This document shows, in pieces, positions 1 through 10,097 of a stretch of 64,000 bases of DNA. The DNA is from JASHPR01 sp963844655. Its GTDB lineage: Bacteria; Actinomycetota; Actinomycetes; Streptosporangiales; Streptosporangiaceae. The translations under genes were made by a program, and so were the position numbers. The stretch spans positions 434,001 through 498,000 of the forward strand of contig CAWJPA010000003.1 of the NCBI GenBank assembly GCA_963844655.1. Reading direction: 5' to 3'. The number at the start of each line of letters is the position of its first letter. The stretch's first letter is position 1. The notes under the pieces are model-generated. The model ran no database searches. It was given only the letters and a program-made list of their open reading frames with translations, and was not told where the DNA came from.

Positions 1-757
1 GGCGGGGGATGCGGCCGGGGCCCGCGACCAGTACGCCGCGCTGCTGCCCGTCGTCGAGCGGGTCCTGGGCCCCGAGCACCCGGACACCCTGATCACCCGC
101 ACCAACCTCGCCCGCTGGACCGGGGAGGCGGGGGACGCGGCCGGGGCCCGCGACCAGTTCGCCGCGCTGCTGCCCGTCGCTCGAGCGGGTCCTGGGCCCC
201 GAGCACCCCGACACCCTGACCGCCCGCGCCAACCTCGCCTGCTGGACCGGGGAGGCGGGGGACGCGGCCGGGGCCCGCGACCAGTACGCCGCGCTGCTGC
301 CCGTCCGCGAGCGGGTCCTGGGCCCCGAGCACCCGGACACCCTGACCGCCCGCGCCAACCTCGCCCGCTGGACCGGGGAGGCGGGGGACGCGGCCGGGGC
401 CCGCGACCAGTACGCCGCGCTGCTGCCTGTCCGCGAGCGGGTCCTCGGCCCCGAGCACCCGGACACCCTGACCACCCGCGGCAACCTCGCTTGCTGGACC
501 GGGGAGGCGGGGGATGCGGCCGGGGCCCGCGACCAGTACGCCGCGCTGCTGCCCGTCCGCGAGCGGGTCCTGGGCCCCGAGCACCCGGACACCCTGACCA
601 CCCGGCACAACCTCGCCCACTGGACCGGGGAGGCGGGGGATGCGGCCGGGGCCCGCGACCAGTACGCCGCGCTGCTGCCCATCCGCGAGCGGGTCCTGGG
701 CGCCGAGCACCCGCACACCCTGACCACCCGGAACAACCTCGCCCACTGGACCGGGCA
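1..757 (+). repeat. 126-bp tandem repeat coding for TPR units (six copies plus the start of a seventh)
   Basis: The marker GGCGGGGG recurs at 1, 127, 254, 380, 506 and 632, and a degenerate copy starts at 758. The period is exactly 126 bp (42 codons) except for one 127-bp step that carries the frameshift. Copies differ at only a few bases, which points to recent expansion or ongoing gene conversion with the related array at 2820-3150. Confidence 0.9.
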
Positions 758-959
758 GGCGGCCCGGACGCAGGGTGAAGTAGGTACTGCATATGCACGC
801 TGCCGCGCTGATGCGTGCGTGGCGCAGGGCTTGATACCGGAAGCGCTGGTCGAGCTGTATGCCTCGCCGATGACGTGGATGGTTGCGCGGTTCAGTCAGG
901 TAGCTGCTGCCACTGTGTGCGCGGTGGTGTGCTGGCTGTGCTGGTTGCGCGGTGTGTAG
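1..959 (+). pseudogene. TPR-repeat protein, C-terminal part, frameshifted and cut by the left edge
   Basis: The sequence codes for tandem 42-residue tetratricopeptide units of the kinesin-light-chain type (core ..RERVLGPEHPDTLTTR.., ..GDAAGARDQYAALLP..). Such repeats normally form the sensor end of actinobacterial NB-ARC/STAND ATPases; the ATPase part would lie off the left edge. Reading starts in frame 2. One extra base near 178-182 (compare the parallel repeat junctions) moves it to frame 3, which then stays open through the last repeat and a non-repeat tail to a TAG at 957-959. The tail (EALVELYASPMTW..) ends in a short hydrophobic, Cys/Trp-rich stretch. With the single base corrected the gene would be intact, so it could be a recent mutation or a sequencing error in a repeat. 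Its unit is almost the same as in the next gene, so the two are paralogues. Confidence 0.7.
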
Positions 960-1079
960 GCGGACACTGGGGGCGTAGAAGTCTGGTGCCGGCGAAGTGG
1001 CGCTGCCGCTGGCGCAGTGGACCGGTGACATCGGTGGTGAGCCGCTGCGGTGACCGATGCGTGGGCGGCGGGCCGAAAG

Positions 1080-3162
1080 ATGCCGCTTCGTCGGCGGTTA
1101 CGGATGCTTACGACGAGCCTGAAGGCGCAGGTGCGGCAGAAGCTGGCGGGCGCGCCCGGATGATGAGCTGGTGCTGGCCCGTCATGAGCAGGATCCGCAG
1201 GTGTGGGACAAGCCGCTGGCGCAGGAGCTGACCGCGGCCGGGGCGGGTGATGACCCGGGTCTGGTGTCGGCGGCGCAGGCGCTGATGGAGCTGGTGGACG
1301 CGGCCGGGTCCGCGGCCGGGAAGTACCAGGTGTCGGCGTCGGATCATTCGGTGGCGGCCGGGCGGGATGTGAACATCACCGCGTCGGGCGGGGGGACCGC
1401 GGCCGGGGTGATCCACGGGAACGTGAGCCGCCGGGCCCTACCGCGCCGGGTCCGGCGAGGGGTAGCCGCACCCGGGACTGGACTCAGGGCCCCGGGTCGG
1501 TGGTGCGCTGACCGCGGGCGCGGTGCGGCTGTCGGCACGCTGGAGTACCAGCGGCGGCCGGAGGCGGCGGGCTGCCGGTGCGGCTGGCGCCGCGGCCGGT
1601 GGTGCTGGCGGGCCGGGAGGGGCTGCTGGCGGAGCTGGATGCCCGGCTGGCGGCGGCGCCGGGGAGCCGGGGCCGCGGGTGGTGGCGTTGTGCGGGCTGG
1701 GGGGTGCGGGCAAGACGAGCGTGGCGGTGGAGTACGCGCACCGGCATCTGGCCGAGGTGGGGGTGTGCTGGCAGTTCGCGGCCGAGGACCCGGCGTGCTG
1801 GCGGCGGAGTTCGCGGTGCTGGCCGCGCAGCTCGGGGCGCGGGAGGTGGTGGATGCGCGGGATCCGGTGGCGTCGGTGCACGGCGGTGCTGGCCGCGGCG
1901 CCGGCCGGGTGGCTGGTGGTGTTCGACAACGTGCCGGACCGGGCGGCGGTGGAGCGGTTCTTGCCGCCTGCCGGGCACGGGCCGGGTGCTGGTCACGACC
2001 CAGAACCAGCACTGGCCGCCCGGCCAGGCGTGGAGGTCCCGGTCCTGGACCCGGAGGTGGCGGCGGGGTTCCTGGTGAGCCGGACCGGCGACACGGACCG
2101 GGCGGCGGCCCGGGAGCTGGCCGCGGAGCTGGGCGGGCTGCCGCTGGCGCTGGAGCAGGCCGCCGCCTACATGCAGGCCACCGGGACGCCGCTGGCCGGG
2201 TACCTGCCGTTGTTCCGGGACCGGCAGGCGGACCTGCTGGCCCGCGGCGAGGCCGCCGGGCACCCGGCGGACGTGGCGGCCACGCTGGGCCTGGCGCTGT
2301 CCCGGCTGGCGGACCATGCCCCGGCCGCGGCGGGGCTGCTGCGGCTGCTGGCGTTCCTGGCACCCGAACCGGTCCCGCTGGCCCTGCTGCTCGCCGTCAC
2401 GCAGGTCGCTAGCGAGCTGGCCCCGGAGGTCGCGGCCGCGGTCGGGCCGCTGCTGGGTGATCCGGTGGCGGCGGGGGATGCGGTCGCCGCGCTGCGCCGC
2501 TATTCGCTGGTCACCCTGGCCGGGGACGGCCTGGTGCTGGTGCACCGCCTGGTCCAGGCCATCACCCGCGCCCAGCTACCCGCGGAGAGGCCGGCCAGTG
2601 GGAGCAGGCCGCCGCGGCCCTGGTCGAGGCGGCGGTCCCCGCCGACACCGCAACTGCCCGCGGCGTGGCCGGTGTGCGCGGTGCTGCTGCCGCACGCCCG
2701 GGCGGTCCTGGACCTGACCAGCGGCGGCATCTGGCGGATCGCGCAGTACTCGGCTATAGCGGCAGCTACCCGGCGGCCCGGGACCTGTTCGGGCTGATCA
2801 CCGACGCCCACAGCGAGGATGACGCCTACGGGCCCGAGCACCCCGACACCCTGACCGCCCGCGCCAACCTCGCCCGCTGGACCGGGGAGGCGGGGGATGC
2901 GGCCGGGGCCCGCGATCAGTTCGCCGCGCTGCTGCCCGTCCGCGAGCGGGTCCTGGGCGCCGAGCACCCCTACACCCTGACCACCCGCGGCAACCTCGCC
3001 CGCTGGACCGGGGACGCGGGGGATGCGGCCGGTGCCCGCGACCAGTACGCCGCGCTGCTGCCCGTCTATGAGCGGGTCCTGGGCCCCGAGCACCCGGACA
3101 CCCTGACCACCCGCGCCAACCTCGCCCGCTGGACCAGAAAGGTCGTCTCGGGCCAAGAGTGA
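1080..3162 (+). pseudogene. NB-ARC/STAND ATPase with C-terminal TPR repeats, multiply frameshifted
   Basis: Pieces of one protein follow each other in order but in changing frames. They are an N-terminal helical part (SLKAQVRQKLAGAP, then LARHEQDPQVW); a linker typical of this group (AAGRDVNITASGGG); PVVLAGREGLLAELDARL; the P-loop GLGGAGKTS near 1700; VLAAEFAVLAAQLGA; the Walker-B-like strand GWLVVFDNVPD near 1915; VLVTTQNQHW; the GLPLALEQAAAYM motif near 2140; a winged-helix part; and three 42-residue TPR units ending at the TGA at 3160-3162. I count at least seven frame changes (near 1158, 1430-1578, 1660, 1795, 1885, 1978, 2035 and 2590). The 5' end is uncertain; ATG 1080 and 1104 are candidates. 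Families of this type act as nucleotide-switched sensors in signalling or phage defence. That role is known of the family and not shown here. Confidence 0.7.
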
Positions 3163-3466
3163 AGTAGCTTCCGCATGTTCACAGGCCCTGGCTGATGCCG
3201 TTCGGCCCGCTGACCAGCGGCGCGTAACCGGAGGCTGTCGCGCTTCGTTCCTAAGGCTTATTTACAACACACCACCGTGTGAGCAACCCACTGGTCGAGA
3301 AGCTTGAAATGTCCCCGAGCTCGGCGCTATCAGGGGTCCAAGTCGCAACGCCAGTCACGCACGCCCAGTCGGCCGCCAGATCCCACGCAGCGCCTATTGA
3401 CCTGGTCCTCATCGGGAGTACGGGACGTCGAGTCACACGCGGCCGACCACGACCCGGCCGCAGTCG
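3163..3466. other. Gene-free stretch between the STAND pseudogene and the island
   Basis: About 300 bp with no convincing reading frame and a less GC-biased composition than its surroundings. I see no promoter or strong hairpin. It forms the outer border of the tRNA-associated island, just left of the leftmost arm repeat. Confidence 0.5.
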
Positions 3467-3731
3467 GCATTAGCAGTCCCTTCGGCACTGCAGAAGCGGT
3501 GAAAACCGACCCGCGTCTAACGCAATCTGCGCAGGTCAGCGGGGGCATGCCATACAAGGCGCCGGAATCCGGCACAGGACTGCGCAAGCTGCGGTGTGCC
3601 AAAACTGTGCCATCACGGACCCACTTACAACGCGGGGCGCTGCATGCGGGCGAACGCATCCGACGGCTCTTGGTCACCCACTCGCCAGGCCGCCTGGCGA
3701 GCAGCCTTAGGTCACTGCCCTCGCCGTCCGC
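3467..3731. repeat. Island arm repeat, leftmost copy, with a truncated tRNA-Ser relic
   Basis: Begins with GCATTAGCAGTCCCTTCGGC: the last 11 bp of the tRNA-Ser(GCU) 3'-half repeat followed by an arm sequence. It continues to CCTTAGGTCACTGCCCTCGC near 3707. The arm is clearly homologous to the segment starting at 19905 (shared blocks include GCGCAGGTCAGC and CAAGCTGCGGTGTGCCAAA) and more weakly to the one at 9385. The rest of the tRNA half is missing here, so this is a decayed attachment-site relic. Confidence 0.75.
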
Positions 3732-3774
3732 GCCCGCTCTTCTTCCCGCTCCTGTTGCTGGTGAGCCATAACGG

Positions 3775-5736
3775 TCAGATAGTGCCGCTGGACGGCCAGA
3801 AGTCGACCTTCTCACGGATTGCCCACATCAGGGCGTCGAGCCCCAGCAGCGTGTCGCGCGTACTGTCGCCTTCGGCGTCCCGTCCGCTGTTTGCCAGTAC
3901 CGTCCAGCAGAAGCCGTCCGCGGTGCGGACCATGATCGACCGTGTCCCGGGCAGGCTGCCGGTGTGCCACCAAGTTCCGGCGCTGTTGGTCTGCCATCCG
4001 CAGGCATACCCATTGGAGCCGGGCAGGCCTGATGGCATGGTCATCATGGTGATGGTGTCCAGGCGGAGCAGATCCGGTGGCGGCGACAGTCCGTCTGTCC
4101 GGATCAGGATGCGCAGCAGGTCCACGGCCGTGGAGATCCAGCCGCCGTGCGAGTCCATCCGCGACACCTGCATGTTGTAGGGGTCGGCACCGTCCAGCCC
4201 GTAGTAGACCGCCTCACTGGGCTGCCGGTCCGCGAGCGTGTTGCCCGCGATCGCCATCGCGCTTCCGCAGCGGTCCAGGATGCTGTTCCGGACGTGATCT
4301 TCATAGGTTTCCCCGGTTACCGCCTCGATCACCCGGCCGAGCACGCAGTACCCGAAGTTCGAGTAGGCGAACGCGGTGCCCGGCGCATTGTCCAGGGCCC
4401 GGGTGGCGAGCACCTTCGTGATGAGGTCCCGCCCGCTGAGCGTGGGATTGGTGAACATGGGGTCGTTAGCGTCGTTGGCCCAGCCGCCGCCGCCGTGCTG
4501 CAGCAGGTGCCGAACGGTGATCTGGGTGACCCGCGGGTCGACCGGCGTGCCCAGCGCGGCCAGGTGACCGTTGGGCCCGAAGACCAGGTCGCCCAGGCTG
4601 AGCGCCGAGCTCGCTTCGAGCCCGAAGACCGCAAGCGAGGTGACCGGTTTGGTGAGGCTTGCGATCCTGAACCGGGTCGAGACCTCCACGCTCTCGCCAG
4701 TCGTCTTGTCCGCGACGCCGAATCCGCTGGCGTATGCCAGCCGGCCCTCCCGGGCCACGGCCAGGGACAAGCCCGGGATCTCGTAGTACCGCATGAACTC
4801 TTCGGCCAGACCGGGTATGACCTGGTCGGCGTCACGCCGCTGCCACAGCGCGCAGAACCGCGGCGGGGCCACCCCGCCGTTGACCTGGTTGTAAGCACCG
4901 GCCGACGCCGGCCGCTGCCCGGCCCCGTCCTGCGCTGTCAGCTCGCTCGAGAGCGTGCCCGAGTCGATACCGTGCCGCGAGGTGCCCGTCAGCCCGCGGG
5001 GCTTTTCCCAGCGTCCGATGATGAAGGGAGGACTGCCGAACGCGCTGAGCTGCACCGGCCACCAGCCCTCGCCCGTCAGCTGGTTGAACTGGTCCTGAAA
5101 GGAGCTGAGATGGGCCGGACCGCTGACCGTCCACTCCCGTCCGTCGGACTCGACCCAGATCGAGGAAAAGCGGGATACCCACGTTGGGGGCGACCCCGGA
5201 GAATCCGGGCTGGGCTCCCAGCTCGTGTAACCGTCGAGATCAGCTATCCGGTAACCCATCTGCCGGACTTCGCGCTGGTGGCTGGAGAGGTTCAGGATGT
5301 TGAAGTCGTGCCGGGCGGCCCACGCAGGCCCGGCTGTCTTCTCCCAGATCGCCGCGTACATCGTCGCTGAGTCCACGGTGTACCCGCAGACCCGCACCGG
5401 GGTGTTTCCCTGGGACTGCTGGTCGTTGAATACCGACTGGTAGTCCGCAGCCGCGATCGCATGCCAGACGATCTGCGCGGGATGCTCGGGACACTCCTCC
5501 CAGATAGCGGCGTAGCTCGCCGCATTGCCTGACACATAGCCCCACAGATCGGCGAGCCGGTATCCAAGTTGACCCGAATACAGGACGAAAGCGTCCTGGT
5601 ACTCCGAGTCGCTCAAGTTGAAACCGAAAATCCCCTCCCCCCCGGACATGCCCAACGCGCCGACGGCGGACGGCGACGGCAACTGCATCAATGGCATGGG
5701 CCCCCCACTGCTTCCGGCTTTCTCAGCTTGTCCCAC
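3775..5736 (-). CDS. Polyglycine-hydrolase-like serine hydrolase (N-terminal tandem repeats plus class C beta-lactamase fold)
   Basis: 653 residues. The first ~300 carry repeated segments of the pattern ..GYR(I/L)ADL.GY.....YAAIWE.. (near 58-80, 116-132, 160-195 and 225-245), which resemble the bacterial tandem repeat domain found in polyglycine hydrolases. Residues ~305-650 are a serine beta-lactamase/DD-peptidase fold with all three motifs: S360-L-T-K363, Y458-S-N460 and H591-T-G593. It should therefore be a catalytically competent serine hydrolase, probably acting on peptides rather than beta-lactams. I see no signal peptide, which is unusual because fungal relatives are secreted. An internal Met at 14 is an alternative start. 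It is divergent from the MFS gene and lies just inside the island border. A general esterase role cannot be excluded. Confidence 0.8.
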   Translation of the reverse strand: MGQAEKAGSSGGPMPLMQLPSPSAVGALGMSGGEGIFGFNLSDSEYQDAFVLYSGQLGYRLADLWGYVSGNAASYAAIWEECPEHPAQIVWHAIAAADYQSVFNDQQSQGNTPVRVCGYTVDSATMYAAIWEKTAGPAWAARHDFNILNLSSHQREVRQMGYRIADLDGYTSWEPSPDSPGSPPTWVSRFSSIWVESDGREWTVSGPAHLSSFQDQFNQLTGEGWWPVQLSAFGSPPFIIGRWEKPRGLTGTSRHGIDSGTLSSELTAQDGAGQRPASAGAYNQVNGGVAPPRFCALWQRRDADQVIPGLAEEFMRYYEIPGLSLAVAREGRLAYASGFGVADKTTGESVEVSTRFRIASLTKPVTSLAVFGLEASSALSLGDLVFGPNGHLAALGTPVDPRVTQITVRHLLQHGGGGWANDANDPMFTNPTLSGRDLITKVLATRALDNAPGTAFAYSNFGYCVLGRVIEAVTGETYEDHVRNSILDRCGSAMAIAGNTLADRQPSEAVYYGLDGADPYNMQVSRMDSHGGWISTAVDLLRILIRTDGLSPPPDLLRLDTITMMTMPSGLPGSNGYACGWQTNSAGTWWHTGSLPGTRSIMVRTADGFCWTVLANSGRDAEGDSTRDTLLGLDALMWAIREKVDFWPSSGTI

Positions 5737-6053
5737 AGCCGTTCACCCCACAAGTGCAGTATGGGGCGGCATCGCAACACTGGCTCCGCCACGGCGAGGC
5801 CGCCAGACGCCAGGGGACCAATCGCGGCCGGCGCCCAAATTGGAATGCGCTTGGTCTCGCGGCAACAGGCATGATGCCGGCTGCGCAACGCGTCGCCAGC
5901 GTGCTAGCGTCCTGGTGATCGTGATCCATCGGCAGGATGTGAGGCCCATGAACGCAGTATCCGCAGTGGGTGCTCCCCTGCAGTCCACGATCCCACGACT
6001 GAGGTAGTCGCTACCGGGAGCGCCCGCCAGGCAACTCGCGAAAGGCGACTCCC
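5737..6053. other. Divergent intergenic region between the serine hydrolase and the MFS exporter
   Basis: 317 bp that must hold the promoters of both flanking genes. I see no strong -35/-10 pair and no long inverted repeat. A GAAAGG ribosome-binding site lies just before the MFS start at 6054. Confidence 0.5.
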
Positions 6054-7472
6054 ATGAACACAACACCTTCTTCAAGCCGTATTAGATCAAGCGGCGCCGC
6101 TGCGCAGCGGCGGGTCCGGCGCTCCCCGCGCCGGGCTCCCGGATTGACGGGCGCGGAGCGGCGCCCACTGGCGGTGTTGCTGACCGCCAATGTCATCTCG
6201 ATCACCGGGAGTTCGCTCACGCTGATGGGCGTGCCGTGGTTCGTGTTGGAAAGCACCGGGAGCGCGGCTGATGCGGGAGTGGTCGCGTTCTGTGCGATGC
6301 TGCCGGTCGCGCTTGCCGCGCTGATGGGTGGCCCGGTCGTGGACCGGGTGGGGCGACGGCGGGTCAGTATCGCGTCGGACCTGGTCTGCGGCGCTGCGGT
6401 CGGCGCAGTCCCGGTGCTTCAGTCCGCCGGGATGCTGCGGTTCTGGATGCTGTGCGCCCTGATGGCAGTGACCGGCCTGTTTCATGCCCCGGGCGACACC
6501 GCGCGCGGGGTTATGCTGCCTGTTCTCGCTCAGCAGGCCGCGGTTCCCTTGAGCCGGGCTGCGGGCTTTTACGATGGCGCGTCACGCTGCGCGGGCATGA
6601 TCGGCTCGGCCGTCGGCGGCGTCCTGATCACCGTCCTGGGTGCAAGTCACGTGCTGATCGTGGACGCCGCGACCTTCGGGGTATCCGCCGTTCTTATCGC
6701 GCCGGGCCTACGCGGCCCGCCTGAAACCCGTTCCCGGCCGGAGGCAGGGCAGGCAGGTCTGCGGGCCTACCGCCGGGCGCTCGGCGAGGGCTACCGGTAC
6801 GTACTGGCGTCTCCGTTGCTGCTAGGCATCTGCCTGGTCACCATGCTTGCCCAGGGCCTAGACCAGGGCTGGAGCGCGGTCCTCCTTCCGCTGCACGTCC
6901 GGGACAGCCTCGGCGGCCCGTCTGCCCTGGGCCTGGTGGAGGCCCTGTTCTGCGGCGGAGCCCTGACCGGGGCGTTGCTCTACGGGGCGGTGGGGCACCG
7001 CTTCCGGCGCTGGCCTGTGTACGTGGTCGCGTTCCTGATCGTGGGGACACCCCGCTTCATCGTCGCTGCCGTGACCGGCACGGTGGCACCTCTAGCCGTG
7101 ATGATGACCATCGAGGGCCTGGCCTGCGGGGTCATCAACCCGATCCTGGCCACGGCCATCTACCAGACGGCGCCCGAGGAGCTGCGCAGCCGCGTACTGA
7201 GCGCGACGACCGCCTCGGCCCTAATGATCGCCCCGCTGGGCGGTCTAGCGGCAGGCTTCCTGGCGGGCACAGTCGGCCTGACCGACGCGTTGCTCGCCGT
7301 CGGCGGCGTCTATCTGCTAGTCACGCTCTACCCGGCGATCTTCCCTGCCTGGAAGCAACTAGATCATCCAGGCCAACTCGCGGCGCGATCCGGCAAGCCC
7401 AGGGCGCCCAAGCCGCCAACGCTAGTGCATGCTGTTCTAAACGAGTCCGGAGGACTACCAGCCAGATACTGA
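6054..7472 (+). CDS. MFS transporter (multidrug/siderophore exporter type)
   Basis: 472 residues with about 12 hydrophobic segments from residue ~37 to ~455, after a basic cytoplasmic N-terminus. The first cytoplasmic loop has the MFS signature (GGPVVDRVGRRRVSIASD). The overall pattern, with short loops and a long basic central loop near residue 225 (RSRPEAGQAG), matches the MFS_3/EntS-like group of proton-driven exporters in the inner membrane. The start ATG follows GAAAGGCGACTCCC. It is a single gene, divergent from the hydrolase and followed by the recombinase. The substrate cannot be read from the sequence; macrolide-type drugs or siderophores are typical of the group. Confidence 0.85.
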   Translation: MNTTPSSSRIRSSGAAAQRRVRRSPRRAPGLTGAERRPLAVLLTANVISITGSSLTLMGVPWFVLESTGSAADAGVVAFCAMLPVALAALMGGPVVDRVGRRRVSIASDLVCGAAVGAVPVLQSAGMLRFWMLCALMAVTGLFHAPGDTARGVMLPVLAQQAAVPLSRAAGFYDGASRCAGMIGSAVGGVLITVLGASHVLIVDAATFGVSAVLIAPGLRGPPETRSRPEAGQAGLRAYRRALGEGYRYVLASPLLLGICLVTMLAQGLDQGWSAVLLPLHVRDSLGGPSALGLVEALFCGGALTGALLYGAVGHRFRRWPVYVVAFLIVGTPRFIVAAVTGTVAPLAVMMTIEGLACGVINPILATAIYQTAPEELRSRVLSATTASALMIAPLGGLAAGFLAGTVGLTDALLAVGGVYLLVTLYPAIFPAWKQLDHPGQLAARSGKPRAPKPPTLVHAVLNESGGLPARY

Positions 7473-7691
7473 ACCTTGGTCCCTCCCCGGCAACCTACGG
7501 CCGCCGAGCCGCCCAGCAAGGTTGTTCCCCCGCCTTGAAGGGATTTTGTCAGCAGGGCATGCTACGACCTTTGTGGACGGGCTCAGCTTCCTAGCTGGGA
7601 CCACGTTGGCCGTCGTGTCGCTCCAGGAGCCATCAGTGGATTTAGCCGGCATTCTCGCTGCGCAGGCATGGGCGAATGACGGTGTGGCGCG

Positions 7692-9076
7692 ATGGCGCAG
7701 GAGCACCCAATGAAACCCCCGGAGCCGTACCGCGAGTGCTGGTGCCGCGATCCGCACACCGGCCGACTGCTGGGCCGAGGATGCCCCAAGCTAGGCCAGA
7801 AGGGCCACGGGGCCTGGTACGCGCAGTATTCGGCACCGCGCGGCGCTGACGGCCGTCGCCGCCGCCCGCGGATCGGTCCGTTTCCGACCAAGAAGGCTGC
7901 CACCGACGCGCTCGCGGACGCGATTGGCCGGGTCCGCCAGGGTGGCCATATCGAGGACCGCCGTACGACGTTCGGCGAGTACCTCACCCGGCGGTTGCGC
8001 TGGTGGGGATCGGAGGCTGAGCTGAAGCCGAGCACGCTGGCCAGTTACCACGAGGCGATCGAGCTCTACTTCCGGCCAGGCCTCGGGCACGTCCGGATGG
8101 TCGACCTCCGCGATCACCATTTCCGCGACCTGTATGCGGCCATGCGGCTGATCAACCGTCCCGAGCTAGGCGCCGGGCATAACGAGCTGCTGCGCAGGCT
8201 GACCGAGGCGCGCGTCACGGTGGCACACCTGCCTGGCCAGCGCGTGTCGACCAGGCCGCTCAGCGAGGCGCGGATAAAGCGCGTGCATGCCGTCGCGCGC
8301 AGCGCGCTCAGCGATGCCGTACGCATACGCTGCCGGTGAACCCGGCCGCCGCAGTGAAGCTCGGCGGCAGGCGCGGCGCGCGGAAGGTGCGGCCGTTGCT
8401 GTGGACCGAGCCGCGGGTCGACCGCTGGCGCGAGACCGGCGAGATCCCGGCTCCGGTGATGGTCTGGACCGCTGCGCAGTGCGGTGCGTTCCTGGACTCG
8501 CTTGAACCAGCGATCAGCCCGAGCGGCTGTACGGACTGTTCCATCTGGCCGCCTACGCCGGTATGCGACGCTCAGAGCTTGCCGGGCTCGGATGGGCCGA
8601 CCTTGACCTCGACCGCGGCCGCATCGATGTCCGCCAGGCCCAGGTCGACGACCAGCTCGACTCCACCAAAAGCGGAATCGGACCGCCAGGTGCCGATTGA
8701 CCCCGGCACCGTCAGTGTCCTCAGGGTCTGGCGCAAGGACCAGCTCGCTGAGCGGCTCGCGTGGGGATCTGCCTGGACCGACTCCGGCCGTGTGTTCACC
8801 CGCGAGGACGGGACGTCGCTACGGCCCGGCTGGATCAGCCAGCGATTCGGCGCTCTCATCGATCGGGCAGGGCTGCCACCGATCCGTTTCCACGATCTGC
8901 GCCACGGCACGGCGACGATGCTGCTGGCGGCAGGTCAGCCGATGAAGGTGATCTCGGAGATCCTCGGGCACGCCACGTCGGCGTTTACGGCCGACGTCTA
9001 TACCGAGGTCGCCGACGCCGCGGCCGCGGCGATCGCCGCCTACATCCCGCGCCGTAGTCGCCCCCCCGCCGATTGA
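7692..9076 (+). pseudogene. Tyrosine recombinase (integrase) of the island, frameshifted
   Basis: The first open part (7692-8339) is the N-terminal half: an arm-binding region with GPFPTKKAATDALADAIGRV and a SAM-like core-binding domain. A frame change near 8325-8335 leads to ..NPAAAVKLGG... Near 8505 the correct frame shifts again to give LAAYAGMRRSELAGLGWADL, which holds the first catalytic Arg. Near 8670 it returns to ESDRQVPIDPGT, then HDLRHGTATMLLAAGQ, EILGH and TADVYTEV, which supply His-x-x-Arg, His and the Tyr nucleophile. All catalytic residues are thus present but spread over frames. Its end lies about 260 bp from the tRNA-Ser repeat at 9338, the expected place for the integrase that used this tRNA. 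No excisionase gene was recognised. Confidence 0.8.
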
Positions 9077-9337
9077 CTGCCCCACGCGATACCGCCCGCT
9101 ACATGATGACCGAGGGGCCGAGCAGATGGCGAACGAGTGGGTCATCGTCACCGCGATCGTGGCGCCCGAGTCCGGGCTGCTGTTCGCCGCCGGAATCACG
9201 AAGCACCGCGTGGATCAGCTCCGCATCCTGACCAGTCCGGCGCCCCCGGAAGGCCCAGCATTGGCACAGCTGGGGACCGCAATGATCGCTGAGACGCGGC
9301 CAGCCACCGCGCCCCGTCGGCGTGGTGGCTGGTCAGC

Positions 9338-9395
9338 AGCGGAGGCTCGGGGATTTGAACCCCGGATGGGCGCGAACCCAAACCGCATTAGCAGT
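9338..9395 (-). repeat. att-like copy of the tRNA-Ser(GCU) 3' half (58 bp), followed by a diverged arm to about 9560
   Basis: Identical over 58 bp to 26844-26901, covering the tRNA from the anticodon loop to the discriminator base. It then continues into CCCTTCG... instead of the tRNA 5' half. This is the signature of a tyrosine-recombinase attachment site in a tRNA 3' end. The arm after it shares blocks such as GCGCAGGTCAGC with the arms at 3467 and 19905. Confidence 0.9.
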
Positions 9396-10097
9396 CCCTT
9401 CGCCGCCGCGAAAGACACTGTAAGCCGACGGTCCCCACGACAATCCGCGCAGGTCAGCGGGGTTGTGCCACGTAAGGCAGCGAAACCCAGCCTAGTCCCG
9501 TGCAAGCCATCTGGGGCCTGCAAGGGGCCAGCACGTACCCAGTTGCAAACCGGGCAACCGCATGCGCACGGGCGCATCCTGGCAACCCTTGGCCGCGGGG
9601 CGACTGACCGGCAGACTGCTCGGTCAGATTGGCCTTTCGCCTACTGCATTCAGCTGCCGACGCAGTCGAGCTAGATCGGCGGCATGCTGGTGCGGTAGTA
9701 CACCTCGTGCGCCGCATCGGCCGCCGTGACCACCTGTAGGCAGTCACCGCCGGCGCGGCCGAACGCAAGCTCCGCTGTGCCATCCGTGTGCGATCGCCAA
9801 ACCTTCTGTAGACCGGCCGGTCGGATGTTGAGCGACCGCGCCGTCTACTTCTGTAGGCCTGGACCAACGACCCGGACCGCTGCGCCGCGGCCGGGGTCCC
9901 CGACGAGGTCGGCTTCGCCACGAAGATCGCTCTCGGCCGGCGAATGCTCCAGTGCGCCGCACACTCGCTGTCCTCGTCGCTGGCAGTGACGAGGACCAGG
10001 GCTACCAGTGTTTGGCACTACCGCGGAGCGGGTAGCCGCACGCGACGGTCCGGCCAGGATCAGGAGAACCCGGCCCGCGGCACGCAAGAAGGGAAAC
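9396..10097. other. Arm repeat and degenerate sequence before the transaldolase gene
   Basis: About 700 bp without an intact gene. The first ~170 bp are the diverged arm repeat. Near 9671-9830 there is a coding-like remnant on the minus strand. Around 9860-9975 the plus strand reads as another short coding-like piece (..AAAGVPDEVGFATKIALGRRM..) without a start. Both look like fragments of lost genes. Confidence 0.4.
9671..9832 (-). pseudogene. Possible gene remnant (short C-terminal fragment)
   Basis: Minus-strand reading ending at a TAG (9673-9671) gives ..AELAFGRAGGDCLQVV and then TAADAAHEVYYRTSMPPI. Codon use looks coding, with G/C-rich third positions. No start is visible and I do not recognise the family. 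Treat it as a fossil inside the island. Confidence 0.25.

Noticed and set aside
93..1031. Long minus-strand reading frame (312 codons) of repeated GEVVPGGQGVRVLG-like units
   Set aside because: It is the antisense shadow of the 126-bp TPR repeat. The sense strand encodes a known fold, while the antisense product has no family and only repeats because the DNA does.
1080..3162. Programmed frameshifting in the NB-ARC gene
   Set aside because: There are too many frame changes in both directions, without slippery heptamers. Decay or sequence error explains them better.
9126..9674. 182-codon plus-strand reading frame after the integrase
   Set aside because: Its second half runs through the tRNA repeat and arm, so it cannot be a conserved protein along its length. 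The first ~70 codons show no recognisable motif.
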